DNA of 64,000 nucleotides from Lepisosteus oculatus. Its lineage: Eukaryota > Chordata > Actinopteri > Semionotiformes > Lepisosteidae. This document shows positions 1-13,402 of this stretch, one piece after another. The notes beneath the pieces were generated by a model. It was not told where the DNA came from and did no database searches. It saw nothing but the letters and a program-made list of their open reading frames with translations. The stretch covers positions 11,167,501 to 11,231,500 of the forward strand of contig NC_090711.1 of NCBI RefSeq assembly GCF_040954835.1, read 5' to 3'. A program made the position numbers and the translations under genes. Numbering within the stretch: the first letter of the stretch is position 1; each line of letters starts with the position of its first letter.

Positions 1-3000
1 AGCATATTATGCTTACTATGCTGGGAAAGTCTGCAAAATATGCATGGAACACAAACGAGAATAGGGCATACATGCATACAACCAATACACAGCAACAATA
101 GCAAGGCTGGTTGATCTTATGCCATACTGTCACCTCTCCCTCCTGACCTAACTGGAAAAGGACAAAACTATTGTCTAACTGCATTAAACAGAACATACAC
201 ACAAACAATTTTACAAACTACCTGCTGTATTAGTATTGCTTTGGTATGCCAATTGACCTGATTTATTTATCTTTTTACAAATAAACATGAATGTGAAATG
301 CAGTAAGCACAGCAACACTCTTCCAACTGAAATATTATAAAACTTCATTAAGAAAAAGTTGAAACTACTTCTTGTTTCTCATAGTTATCCACCAAACTTA
401 AAACTCTATACTGTTTGTGGTAATCTCTGGAATACCCAGTCAGCTCTGCTATTTTTTAAGAGCAGAGCAGCAGGCGAAATTTATACTTAGATGTTAAATG
501 TATTTTCAGAGCTTGATATTATTCATTCAAAATTAACAAAGTTAATGCTGGATAGCTTTCGGCATGTTCCCCAGATTAACTTCATAACAGCGATAAATGA
601 GTTTGACACCTGTCTGCATTTTGTCTGGTATAAGGATGGCCCCTTGGGGTTTAATTGTTGCATTAGATTTATTTATATACATTAAGGATTGCCAATTATT
701 TTATCCATTTGTTATAAACAAAAATAACACTAACTCTGATGTATTCAGAGATGCTTAATAGTCTTTATAGATGAGTGATGAGACTAGTCAACAACTACAG
801 ACAGCACTGTATTTAAAGTATTTTAATATATCTAAATTCTTTATATATTTTAAAACAGCTAACTAATTTATGGAACTTTAGCATTTTTCTTCACTTAGAT
901 TTTGATGTCATGTGTTAATATAAAATTATATATTTAATCTAATAAGGATAGCAGTTAAACAGGAGACTTCAAGGAACAGATGTATGCCCATTTAGTGTGA
1001 GGTATTACATAATTATGGATCATGAACATTTATGGATAGATTTGAACAAAAAGCAAACATTATGCAGCCTTATAAATGGGGCAAATACTATTACTTCCAA
1101 TAGGATTTGTGCATTTTTAAGGCCTGTAAGTGTATTAAAAGAACTGTCTCAATATAAAACTTGTTTATTTATACAGGTTGTTGAGTTAAGCCTTATTATA
1201 AGCTGTATTGCACATTGCTGTTCTTTACCAAGTTGAAAACACACCAAAAATCAATTCAAGATGTTAAGATACTAGTATATTATGTATGTAAAGCATCATG
1301 AAAACCAGGGAAGATGAGATTTTATCTAAATGTATAAAAGTGTAAAAGTAGAAAGGACATGAAAAACAGTAAAACAGCTGTTATTATTTCTAGGGAAGAT
1401 CTTATAATGGGTGGCATTAAGGAATACCTAGATGGTATGTGAGTGGTAACCTTTGACCGATTGATTTGAAAGAGCGTGAGATATCTTCTACAGCTTCCCT
1501 AACCAGAAAAAAACCTGTTCAAAACCGGCATTAATAGAAGACAGTGCAATCGAAACTAAAAGCACAACCTGTAACCTGTAAACATTTACAGTTTGCTCAG
1601 AACCATTCAGGTTACAAAGGGTTTAATCCTTTGTGGATTACGTATAGCATTCTGTTGGAGATGCTCTTGATACTTCCAAAAGCTTAGCACATTATTTTAT
1701 TATTTTTTTGGACAATGTGTATGCTTTTACCAGTTTCACAGAGACTTGTCTCGCTCATTGTCAGAGTGTTGCACTGGATTCATGCTGTTCTTGCTAGAAA
1801 TCCCTGTAGCTTTTAGCTTTATAGAATACAACCTTAAATACACGGAGATGGAATGAATTATTGGACATACCAAGAAATGGGAGTTATTACCTGACGTTCG
1901 GGAACGATAACAAGTCAATCTCACACAGGTTATTCCTAATCACCAGCACTGTGGAAATTGGCTACACATATCGAGCACAAACACCTCCCTTCGCATGCGT
2001 CTCAAGCATCTCTCTTCAACCACATCTCCACCTTGCAGCTGCCCCTTGGATATGAGTTATCCAAGAATGGAGTTTGAACCTCCTCGTCCTATGGCCAGGA
2101 GGCTACCTAAGCAGCTTAAGCCAAACCTTTCCCAAAAACTAAATCCAAACAATCACAAAGCATGTAATTCTTGGATGTTATTGTCCCTAGTGAAGTTAGC
2201 TCAATAGCCCTTGAAGAATAAGGATTGATGAACTAACATAGGTTTGATCTAAATGAGGCAAAGATGGAAATGCAAATGTGGCATTCAATAGTGGGCAAAG
2301 AATGTATGTCAGTCCCACTCTGTCCCCTTATTCTTTGCCAGCAGACCCCTATCTCCAACCCACAGACTGGATAAAGTAGGACTTCTATCTATCAGTAGAT
2401 CAATCATGAATCTGCAGGGTCTTTAGTTCGAAAACCAGATTTTGTTATTGCTAGTTATTGCCAATACCACTGGGTGACTGTAGATTGCTATTGTGTTTCT
2501 GATGAGAAGAGTAGGCACATCAAATGGAGAATACTAGAAGAACGCATCAGCACCCTGAAATGTGCCTGTGCTCATTCATCTTCCATCTTATGAATTATTG
2601 GTAACTCCAGTGAATAGCTGTCAGGCTGTTAATTAGGAGATATTTATGAACAATTGGATGATGAATGCTAAGACTTTGAATTATTAAGTTAATACCCCTG
2701 CAGCTTCATATTCCTTGAGATCATTTTGCTGTGCATTTCCATTATTGTAAGATCTACAGTAATAAAACATTTAATGCTATTATTATTGTAATAGCAAAAA
2801 GTGGCTTGTAGTCAGCTTTTCTGGAGCATTCAGAACAATTCATTTCTTGTATGTTTCCATATACAGCTTGGAAGGAAAGTATAAACATAAGACAATGGAA
2901 GGTAGTCACATTACCATTTTCATTACATTTAATGTCTGTCCTGTCTGTTTGCAAACATGGTGGGAAGGAACATTCAGGTGATTAAAGCAAAGAAATAGAA

Positions 3001-4108
3001 CAGTGGCCACAATCTCTGCTCTGGAGCGTTCAGAATTATTTATAGAAACAGACTCCAATTTCCTATCTTGTTTTTTTTCTAGTGAAAGAGTTTGTAAAAG
3101 GGCATTATTTGTAAATTTTAGTTTTACATAAAAACTGACACTAAAGCCAACCTATTTAATCTAAGGAGCAAACGTGGACCTGTGTATGTGTTGATGTTGT
3201 TATTATTATTCTAATTTAAGTTTTATTTTTGCCCATGCAGAAGCTTTTATGATTTACTTTCAGTTTTCATCTTTAGTGTAGCTCTTGGCTCTTGCCTTTG
3301 CATAATGACATAAACTGCCTAAAGTCTCAGCATTATATGTCAGGCAGCTGCAAACTTTATTTTCTCCAGAAATTCTAAGTCTTAGCCTCAAGTGGTTAAA
3401 CTAGACAAACAGCCTGGAATCTGCTCAGGTTAAAATCAACAGCCTGGGTGTTGCTGGTTTGAGCCTGGGTACTCTAAGGGTCTGAATGACTGATTAGTGT
3501 TAGAGCTGAGTGGGTTTGACTCAGACAGCACATCCTCGACTTGCTTACTCCAGAAATGTTCTGGGTGTCAGTAATTTTGCAGTGTCAGCAACAAAACAAA
3601 TCTTTGCTAACCCTCCTGGGAGGCAATGTAGACTTGCAACATCACACATCTCAACACTGCCGTTGAGGGGTGTTGGCAGAGGCAATCAATTCTTATTGTT
3701 CATCTAATGGAGAAGGGGTAAGGGTGGTGAGTTTCCATTAAACTAAACTGGAGATTCCAACTCATCCGTAACTTCTTTTAATTGAGTTTTCTTCATTGGT
3801 TTACATATTTCATTTAGCTTCTGCGCCTTGTCCATATTTAAAAGAGCATATAACAATGACTTCAAGAAGGTCATAGATGGCTCACCTTATTAACCCTTCC
3901 AGAATTTTTAAATATGCTTTTAAAAAGATCTGTGATGCAGTATGTGTGTTCCTTTGTGTGTTTCTTTTTTGTTGTGTTCAGGAATAAGGACAATAATGAT
4001 CAAGACAGGTGCTTGCCTAGTACTGTATATACAAGAGGACGTTTTGATAACACACCTTCAATTATTATTTCTTTGGCTTTCTTTGTTACGTTAGGTTTCT
4101 TTTGCTTT

Positions 4109-4125
4109 GTGTGTGTGTGTGTGTG
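4109..4125. repeat. (GT)n microsatellite
   Basis: Uninterrupted GT dinucleotide run of 17 bases in the intergenic left flank. Short and of no visible function. Confidence 0.9.
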
Positions 4126-5620
4126 ACTGTGACCTGGGCACCCACACAGGGACCAGAGGAGAGGCCACTGTATTTCACTCTGCTTTTCAATGTGGAATTA
4201 ACCTACTGTATATTGCTTCCTTATAAATAATAAAAAAGCAGAAATTATTTGTCTTGAAAAATAAAAGGGACACCCCAGGAACATAAATCAGATATGTTGA
4301 ATGGCTCTAACAACATAAGGGGAACTATAAAACTATATTTTTTTTTAAATCCTGCTACTTTCTTTTAAAGTAAGGATCATTCAAGAATTTATAACATTAA
4401 CACTGTTTCTTGCAACCCTGGAGCAAGGGCGCATGTGTTGCCTGTTTTTATTTTCTAAGATAACAGCTAATGAGGAAAACAACATGCTCTGATGCACACC
4501 AGGACTTTATCACCAACATTTTCACAGCTGAGCGAAATGAACGCTTTTGGCATTTTAAAGCTACAAAACACATAATAAATAAATTACCCTAAAGCAGATT
4601 AGGTTCACAAACTGCTGTTTTGATACAATCCACTCTTAACGGTTACATGCATTTGAAGCTTTCAGTGGAGCTACTGTAACTAATCATTTTGATTCAGTTT
4701 AATCACTTAACCTCAGACATTACAGAGTGTGCTATTTTATCTTCAATGACTAATGCATACAGTCTTGTACCTTGAAAATCCATCTCTCCTGACTGCTTAG
4801 CAAAGGCCCATTTCCTTTATTTTTTTTGTAAATAGTCAGCACCTCTGCTGCTTGAAATCTATTAATGTACTGTTAGTGTACAGGGAAAAGCACAGCTAGC
4901 TCAGTGCTATTCAAAGCCAGGCACTTATATTTTCAATGTAAACTTAATCTTAATACTCAAGCAAACAGCCGGGAATCAAGAGCAGAAGAATTTCCTATTT
5001 CCTTTAATAAGGTAAAGGCCTCTGGGGCAAAACCGACTTGTAATATATTGAAGGAGCTCACATTTTGGGCATTTTTCCAAATGAAAAATATAATCATACC
5101 ACAGACACTGTCTCTTTATATCAGGGGAGAGGTAGACCTCCCCTGATCATCTGGTTTAAAATGCACACTGAAGGCTTTATTTGTTTTCCGGGAAAACATA
5201 ATAACAGCAACAGCTTTATTTTGTGTTACTACAGCCCCCAGAGTTAAATAACCTCTTCAGTGGGTTTGTACTGTGTAACATTGATTTGAATGTTAAAATC
5301 GCAGGTGGTTTATTTTGTTATACTACAAACAAGCTGTGCAGAAACACCATTTGAGGGTTACGGCAAGTGACATATCATTGATGTGCTCTGCAGTGGGTTC
5401 AGACCGAAATAAGATGGTAATAAAGTACACTGGATTTTTAGTCAGTTTCTGCAGAAAATTGTATACAGTATTTCCTTTTGGGATGCTCACCTTGGGAAAG
5501 CCTGTATGGTCTCAACAGTCTCAACAGATTTTTAGTAATATAACCTTCCCAGTAAAACTAAACACCCAGCTTAGTTACATTGAAATATAATTAACCTCTC
5601 TGCCTCCTCTTGCAGGAGAA

Positions 5621-5729
5621 GTTCAGAACTGAGTGTTTACTTTTGGATTTTTTTTATTTCTTTCAAAAAAATTTGTTTTTTGATATTTTATCATCAAAAA
5701 AATCCAAAAGCAAACACTCAGTTCTGAAC
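5621..5729. repeat. Long near-perfect inverted repeat (hairpin)
   Basis: The left arm at 5621-5654 and the right arm at 5696-5729 are reverse complements over 34 bases with one mismatch (A at 5639 against the arm copy). They are separated by an AT-rich loop of about 41 bases. The outer half of each arm is mixed sequence (GTTCAGAACTGAGTG on the left), so this is not just an A/T tract. It could be a fold-back MITE or a small-RNA precursor. No obvious target-site duplication or transposon family motif is visible, and either strand would fold. Confidence 0.85.
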
Positions 5730-8700
5730 TTTTTTTCTCTTCTAGGCTGATCTGTTAAAGTACTTAAAATTGTGTTCAATGATCCAAAGGAACAGTGTTA
5801 CACTTAAGAAACTGTTTTTAACCAAAATCCTGTGCTGTTTTCACCAAAATAAAATAGAACTTTTTTACTCCGTTGTAGATACAGTTACCAATTGACTCCA
5901 TGTTGACTGGGACACTTTTGAGACAGGATGGGATTTCAAAACTACAGATTTATTTTAAAAGATATTTCAATTCAAATGAGTGCCTATATGTAGTAACACC
6001 ATTCATCTGTTCAATATTTTGGCAAAGAACCTGACCAAACAACCAACCATAATTGATATGAACAGCTCAACAATTTTACAGATTTATTATAAAAGTAATT
6101 TTCAGGAATGATTTTATAGTGAATAATTGATCAGTACAATATTTGTGTTGTGTATAGGCTGTTAAATACTGATTTTATTTTTAACATAAGGCATGATGCT
6201 GAATTTATCAATCAACATCTTTACAATTAAGACCTGTTTTAAGAAGCCTACCTGTCCGAAAATGCCTAGGTGTCCCTGGAGGTACATGGTCACAATAATT
6301 ATAGAGCATTCATCTAGTTAAATTGATGTATTCATATTATAAATAATACTATCATTGACATAAAAACACCTGATGTGCACATTTCTACCATAATTATGCA
6401 CATAGAAACACTAAATAGTAAGACAATATTTGGACACAAACACAAAGACTCCCCAGAATAAAAGGTACTGGAACAGCAACTGAGTTGGAATCAGGAAGAT
6501 AAATGGCACCAAATGTTAATGCAGATGTATGCATGTTTGAACTTGCTTGCTGGCAAATATCAGAATGTAGAAAGAGGTTGTCAGTTCAAACACAGAAACA
6601 TACAACATTTTAGGAGCCATTTATCCTAACTAGAATGTTGTAATACCAAGGATTTGAGAATGTGAATAGAAGCATTAGTTCAAAATTCCATCTACAGAAC
6701 CTAGTCGTCTACAGAATAATTCTTAAAGAAAGAGGCTCTCAAATCTGTTACATGGTTTATGGTCATTTCTGACTCTTGTTTTTAGGAACTGAAACTTTCG
6801 ATTTAAGGTTCAAAAAGCTTAATTGAGAACCAGCCTTGTGCACATACTGTACAGTAGGTTGTTCAAGATCAGGATTGGGATCACTGCTGCATACAACCTA
6901 TGGGACCTGCAGGAAGAGAGCCGAGAACCCCTGAATACTGTAGAGTTCACAGAGAATAGAGTTTTGTGCCTATACCAGTGCTCTGCTTGATTTTCTTCAT
7001 CTTTCCAATATATCTCAGGGGATTAAAACTTTCAGTTCTTTCTGTGATTGCATTATATAGCATTGCAGACATTTTACACTATTTTGCTCTTCTATTCAGG
7101 GTTTTGTCTTCTATTTACAGAAATAATTCAATGGAGATCTTCTGCTTCTGCTTTGCACCGTTTTGTTCTAAGAGTTAATCCTGATGGATGTGTTTCGCAT
7201 TGTACAAAGCACAGTCTTTTAGATTAATGGATTTGCGGAGCAGAAGAATTGATGTTGATGTTTAGGAACACCTGACAATAAGTCATCTTGATTTGATTGA
7301 TATTGTTGCCTTGTATTGGGTGCTCATGCGTAGTTTCCCCTGAGTGATAAAGAGTTTAAAACTTCTGATCAATGCGAATAAAACTTTTCTAAAGGATTTG
7401 TTCTTTCCCATATAAAAAAAAGATGTGGTAACAGTAGTTGGCTGTTACAATAGTAGAAACCATTAGAGAAGGTTCTCTATTACTGATGCTATTAACACAT
7501 ATACAGTATATTGTAATGCTTGATCTGGTCTAATCTTCCTAAAAACCCTGCACAGATGTGTATATATACTACACATAATAATTTTAGGAAACAGCACAAG
7601 CACTTCAACAGTACATTAAATAAAAACATCAAGACTTTGAAAAGCTCATCAAGCCTTAAAATTGTCTGTCTTGGCAACAGTTTCCTGTAGAAGAGACAGA
7701 ACTGGAATATAAAAATCTTGGAGAAATCAAAGCTCAGCAAACTGCCTCCAAACTTACAGGTTTAACTTGCTGTGTGCTACACACTGGTCTAATATTGCTT
7801 TGTATGAAATGCCACTGATGTGGGATAGCAAACAGAAAAGTCTAATAATATAACTCAGTATTGCACTCATATGTAGAATATATACTGAATGCAGCACTCC
7901 CCCACATCTACTTTGTTATTATTCACCATATATTACTATTTCAAAGTGTTGCTATGAGATTATTTTTTTACCAAACAAATGCTGCACATATCCCACTGTG
8001 AATCTACAGTCTGCAAGCCCAGGCAGAGCCAATAAAACACTAATAATCATATTTCTGCCTGCTGAGCCTTTTCTAATATCTGAATTTTCTAGCCTTTCTT
8101 TCACCAGCTTGACTTCAGCTACTTTTATTCTGTACAGGGAATGCCTTTTTTATGATTTTTTAAAATATTGGAACTTATGTTTATCTTGCCCAGGAAAAAG
8201 TACTAAGCTTCAGAAAGTTCCTTTATGAGTAAGCACAAGATTGTACTATAGTGATGTCTGACAACTTTGTAAATGAAACTCTGTTTTACTGAAAGATTAG
8301 CAAAATAAACAATACAGTGTCCAGCTAAGAAAAGGTCTAAGAGCATAGAGAGCCCTTTCTCCAACCTTAAAAACTAAATAGCAATCTATCACTATTAAAT
8401 GATGAATATCATTCAGCAATATCATACGGCTGTCAGTGGCAATGGTCTTGGCTAAACTGGGTCTTCAATTAGTCCAGGTACATTCCTGGGCTCAAAGGAA
8501 TATTCTAAACTGAATCGTTTTTAGTCTTGACCAGAGAAAATTATGAGTGGCCCTCATTCACAGTCCCTGACAGCATCAACCCAGAAGAACCACAGAACCG
8601 GTACTGAAACACAAACCAGAGGATAAAAAGAAAATATGGGAAAGTGCGTTTAAAACCGAGAACAGGGGCCCTTTTGTGCACAAAGTATTGCAGACGTTGC

Positions 8701-9960
8701 CCAGCCTTGTTGTCAAAGAAATGTTGAAATGGCTACCTTCCCCTCATTTGTATATTTTATGCAGTGTACCCATTAATATACGTTACTAAATGATTTCCTG
8801 TTTAAACTGAAGCATGGGATTATACTTAAATTTTAAATGTTTATGGAAATTACTGCCGTTATTGCATCAAGAGTTTGCTATGCCAGTGACAGTACTGTTG
8901 ACAGAAAGGTTACAAACCAGTTGATCCATTTGGTACATTTTGCAATACGGGACTTTTGTCAGTTGCTGCCACATCCAGAAATTACACATACTCAGCTAGA
9001 AGGACTATCAAAATGTAGGAGAAAAGTGATCACCACTTTGCAGCTAATTAGAACACAAGGTCACTTTCCCTATGGGTCTGACCCAACAGGTCTACTTCTT
9101 CTGAAAAAAGAAGACAAATCCACTTTGAAGGCAACACTGAAACTTTTGCCTTAAATCTCCTACATGAAGCATTGATGCATCTATGACTGTTAAACAAAGG
9201 AAAGTGTATACAAATATTTGTATTACCATGGTTCACCAAGTATATTGCACAGCTGCTGGAATTATCCTTGTCAAAGGGGGGCTGGTTTTACATGGGTTTT
9301 CAATCCATTTGTTATTTTACTTGTGGGTTTTATGTGCAGGCATGTTAAACATACGAAAGAGCTAAATCCATTAAGATTAATGACTCACAAAACCTCAATT
9401 ACATTTACAGTACCATTCGCCCAACGCTGAAAAATTCACACTTTTGTTACTGCTCTCTCAGAAATGTTGTCTCACAAAAATGTATTCATAGAATAAGATT
9501 GTAAATATAGCCCTTAGAAAAACATTACAATTTACCTTAGACCGTCATTGTTTATACCTTTCCTGCCTTCTCACATTACCCTTTTTACCTCTGTGTAAAA
9601 TTTTCCAACAAAATACATGTAAGGCTTGTCTCTCCAATAGTTCATCCTGCAATTCTTTTTTCTTTGAATTTAATGTTAATGTTACTTTATTTAGTATTTT
9701 ACCAAGTTTTTGAAAACACCATAATCATCATAATTTGAATGAAATACAGTTCCTTTGTAGTTTCAATTCAGATTCTCAGCTACTGAAAACGCTACAAAGG
9801 GTTTTTCTACTAAGATTACGGACTTTATGGAATTTAACTGGTCTTTTATGGTAAACTTTCTTTGAACCTGGGCTTTTATTATTCTATTTGATGGCCACGA
9901 TGAAAGCAGAGACAGTGAAAATATGCTAAAATCCAAAAAACACATCACTATACATTGGCT

Positions 9961-9966
9961 TTTATT
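9961..9966 (-). terminator. Candidate PFDN4 polyadenylation signal
   Basis: AATAAA on the minus strand, about 260 bases past the PFDN4 stop codon. It is the first canonical hexamer I found downstream of the gene; another lies near 9875. No transcript evidence is available, so the cleavage site is a guess. Confidence 0.4.
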
Positions 9967-10224
9967 GAGATTGTGTGTTTTGCAAACAAATACACTGTCA
10001 ACGAATGCTGTAAGCTCTACCACTCTGTGATTTCTCCTGTTTTCATGCAAAAACAATAAATAAGCAAATGTTATTTTCTAGAAAAAAGAAAACATCTACG
10101 TATGCATTTTGAAGAGGACCATTAAAAAAAAGTTCTATAAACTCTCTGTGTCATAGGAATTCTGGGGATTTTGATGTGTTATCTGCATGAAAAGTTCATC
10201 TCTCTCAAGCACAGAACAGGGGCT

Positions 10225-13200
10225 TCAGCTGTCGTCAGCTTCCAGGTTTATGTTATTTCCAAACTTGGCGTAGAGTTGAACTTTGAGATCAGACAGTATT
10301 TGCTGAATTGATGCTACCCGGCCCTCCAATGCTTTGATTTCTTCTTTAAGCAGTTCCTAAGGATGAAAATATGAACACCATTGTTACTAAGTAAACAAGC
10401 AGAGCCCATCTACCATTCCAGTTAAAGACTTGTGGAGCAAGAAAACACACCCTTTACAGAAAATACTTGATTTTCTTTGTGGAAATAAATAATCCTTAAT
10501 TTTGCACTTCATACTGAATCAACATACAAAAATACTGTATATACTTTATAGTATATAGTACACAGTACAAAGTATATAAAGTATCTACAAATACCTGACT
10601 CTTCAGCCAAAATGTTTGGTTTCTCTTTTCTAGTTTTTCCATCGTGAAATTAACCTGGTCCTTCACAGCCAACACACACAGAGTTCCTCACAGGTACAAC
10701 AGTATATAACAACAATAGGTAATTTATACAATATACAAAAGTAATCTACATTTATTTCTAAGTCAGAGTTGTCTTGTCGGAGTTGTTTGTGGGAAAACTA
10801 CTTTCACATTTCCAGCTTTCCTCAGGTTAGAGTACATCAGAGTTTAATTTTCAAACTTATATTTTGAGAGTGGCAAAGGAAAATAATTTATATTTTATGG
10901 TTTCTTATTCTGTTAAAGTAAGTGTAGGAAACCACACTACTAAATAGTTTTCTTCTATTAAAGTAAATGATCATTCATACCAGTATGAATATGCATTAAT
11001 TTTAACAATCTTGATGTCAGTTCAGCTATCCCCAAACTTGGAAAGCTTCAACAGCTTAAGTATAGGAGGTAGAAATTGATATGAATAGGGTGTCAATTGA
11101 TGGTACAAAATATCAATGGACAGCTGAAAACTTCTGATAAGGTATATTTCATAGTCACATAAAAGTTACAAGTAAGCTTGAAACTGTACACTGAAACATG
11201 GTTAAATAAGCAAAGAGGAATCTGGGATCTTGGCTCGACATAATTTCTGGAGTAATACTATTCTCTATTATTGTATACAGACCAGACGGACCGTCTGGCC
11301 AAAAAATGCAGACATAATATACACAAGAATCCATACTGAGATACTGTTTCATAATGATACACCGCAAGATCATTTATCTGCCAGTAGCTGCAATGGTACA
11401 GAATCTCACAATTCTCAGACCTCAAGTATTTACATCAAGTCAAAGTTGATTAAAAAAAACAAAGTAACATAAAATTTAGAAACTGCTATAGAGACTCACA
11501 ACTTCATTAATTAACCAATGTGTTTTTGTACAAAAATTAAAAGAAACCATCAATGCAAATAGTATGCACCTGCAAGATTTCAGCAGAAAATCTCACACAT
11601 TCCTTGCAGGAAACTCTGAAAATATCACCTTTGTGTTTATTTACTATATGTTAAATTAAAAATTATGTGTTATTTTTCCTTAATAACTTCATTTACTGCT
11701 GTGAAACAATTCAAATTTTCACATTCCATTTTTTTGCATCTATTAAGATAATTAGGTGAGTCTACAGCTGTTTTAGGTTTCTTTTCATAGCATTTCAGTA
11801 CAAATAAAGTTGAGAACTGATTCTGAAGGGTCATGTTTTAAGAGAGCAGATCAAACATACTATATTGATGAGCATTACGACAGCTTTTTCCAGCTGACTG
11901 TTAACTGATCACAGGGTAAGACTTACTCAGAAGTGAGAACTCGTTAAAAAGGAACAAAGCGATCAGTGTTATTGAGCTCTTCAGAAAGAAGACTGTTACA
12001 GGAAAGATAAAAACCGCCACGCTGCTCTACAAAACACACCCTCTGCAGAAGATAAGCAATAAAATGTGCTTTCAGTAATGTAACTTATGGAATCTGTAAA
12101 ATTATATGAGACAACAGTTTGCTTTTTACTCCATCCATCCATCCATCAAACAGAGCAAGAACAGAGAATTCACCTCAGTCCAGAAACCAACCCAGGACCC
12201 TAGAGCAGTAAGACTCTTACAGCTGTTTACTAACCATGGATTAGAATGAACTTCACAAAGCTAGGCCTACCTTCCCAGTATCTAACATATCCTGTGTTTC
12301 CTCCTGGGTGTGGCTAATGAAGACATCACCAATCTGATACGGAATTAGTAAGGTGTCATCATCAAACATCATGATGTCATCACTGGCGTCCTCCAAGTTC
12401 TGAAGAGATTTCTGAAGAAGAGAGGCAAACGTCATCATGGAATACATAACTGAGGAGATCTGCCCAACAACAAGGCAAACCTTTTTTTGTTGTTGTTGTT
12501 GTTTGTGATTGCTACTGGTATTTTAGAATAGTTTTCTTCCAAGCTCAGATAGTTTTAATAGCCTTCAATTAAATGCGCTAATGTGCACTTGCCAATTATA
12601 AATATACCTTCTTTGCTTCTATTTCTTCTTTGAGTTCAGTCATCCGGTTTGTGTTTCTAGCAAATTTGTTAATCTTCTGTTGGTCTTCAAAGGTGACGTT
12701 CACGTCTTCTACTGCCTATAAAGATATGAAAAAATGTAAAGAAAAGAAAGCAAGTGGGCCCACTTAGCTCGTTGGTGCTTGTAGTAGCTACCCTGTACTG
12801 ATCAGAGTATCTCATTCGGTAATTTCTTGAAAAATCCCCGGGTACTGACTCTCAGACCTGGTCCTCAGCTGTAGTCATTTACAAAAATCCAATGGTCACA
12901 TACTGCGTGCTCAAATTATTTTTGTTAATAATAAGAATAGTTTCAAAGATAATTATCCAACGATATAGAGATTGTACTTGCAACTTCAGAAATTTAAACC
13001 TCATTCATTCCATTTAAAGCGTTTGCGTATTATTTTTACTTAATACCACCCATTTTCGTCTCTTGCTTATGTGAAATGCAGCTGTCGTTTACTAACGGCG
13101 TTTAGGATTGTATTCTTAATAATAAATTACTAAAGAGCTTTATGGAATGCAATATATAACTATATATTACTGTCTGAAACCAACAACAGATCAAAAGCTC

Positions 13201-13402
13201 ACCGATATTAACCACCACACCCATAACAGTCTATAACGAAGATGGACTTAATTAGTGCACACGCTAATAGAACTGCTTTACCAGCTTTAATTTCCAGATT
13301 ACACATAATACATGCCTACCCAGCAAGACCGACAAAAAGATTAATAAAATCTAAAACCTGTTAAGAATTACTTACAACAGACTTCTTCATGGTCGCTGCC
13401 AT
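10225..13402 (-). CDS. PFDN4: Prefoldin subunit 4, complete, four coding exons
   Basis: Coding exons read on the minus strand: 13402-13376, 12715-12608, 12411-12271 and 10356-10225, all phase 0, with donors gtaagt, gtatat, gtaggc and AG acceptors. They give 135 residues against 134 in human. PFDN4 is a beta-type subunit of the hexameric prefoldin (GIM) chaperone, which delivers unfolded actin and tubulin to the CCT chaperonin in the cytosol. Visible family features: N-terminus MAATMKK; first coiled coil (about residues 14-58, with EDVNVTFEDQQKINKFA); the beta-hairpin core with IPYQIGDVFISH (about 78-89); second coiled coil (about 93-126); and the C-terminus YAKFGNNINLEADDS. The start is chosen because MAATMKK matches the family exactly. 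Exon 2 opens with an in-frame Ala-Val, making the protein one residue longer than human. Identification is by recalled family sequence and is very secure. Confidence 0.97.

Larger units (their letters stand above)
1..9960. other. Gene-free left flank, downstream of PFDN4
   Basis: I see no exon that I can tie to a known protein on either strand in this stretch. Open frames are short and lack family motifs. Apart from a GT run near 4.1 kb and the long hairpin at 5.6-5.7 kb, the sequence is AT-rich and low in obvious repeats. Parts near 2.5-2.75 kb and 4.45-4.75 kb are complex, TAAT-rich and repeat-free, which is how conserved noncoding enhancers often look, but conservation cannot be judged from one sequence. 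Confidence 0.6.

Noticed and set aside
8837-9154. 105-residue open frame on the plus strand in the left flank
   Set aside because: No family motif, no splice or promoter support, and the frame is within what AT-rich DNA of this length yields by chance.
10540-10590. AT-rich palindrome-like stretch (TATAC/GTATA) in a PFDN4 intron
   Set aside because: Imperfect and of low complexity; expected in AT-rich intron sequence.
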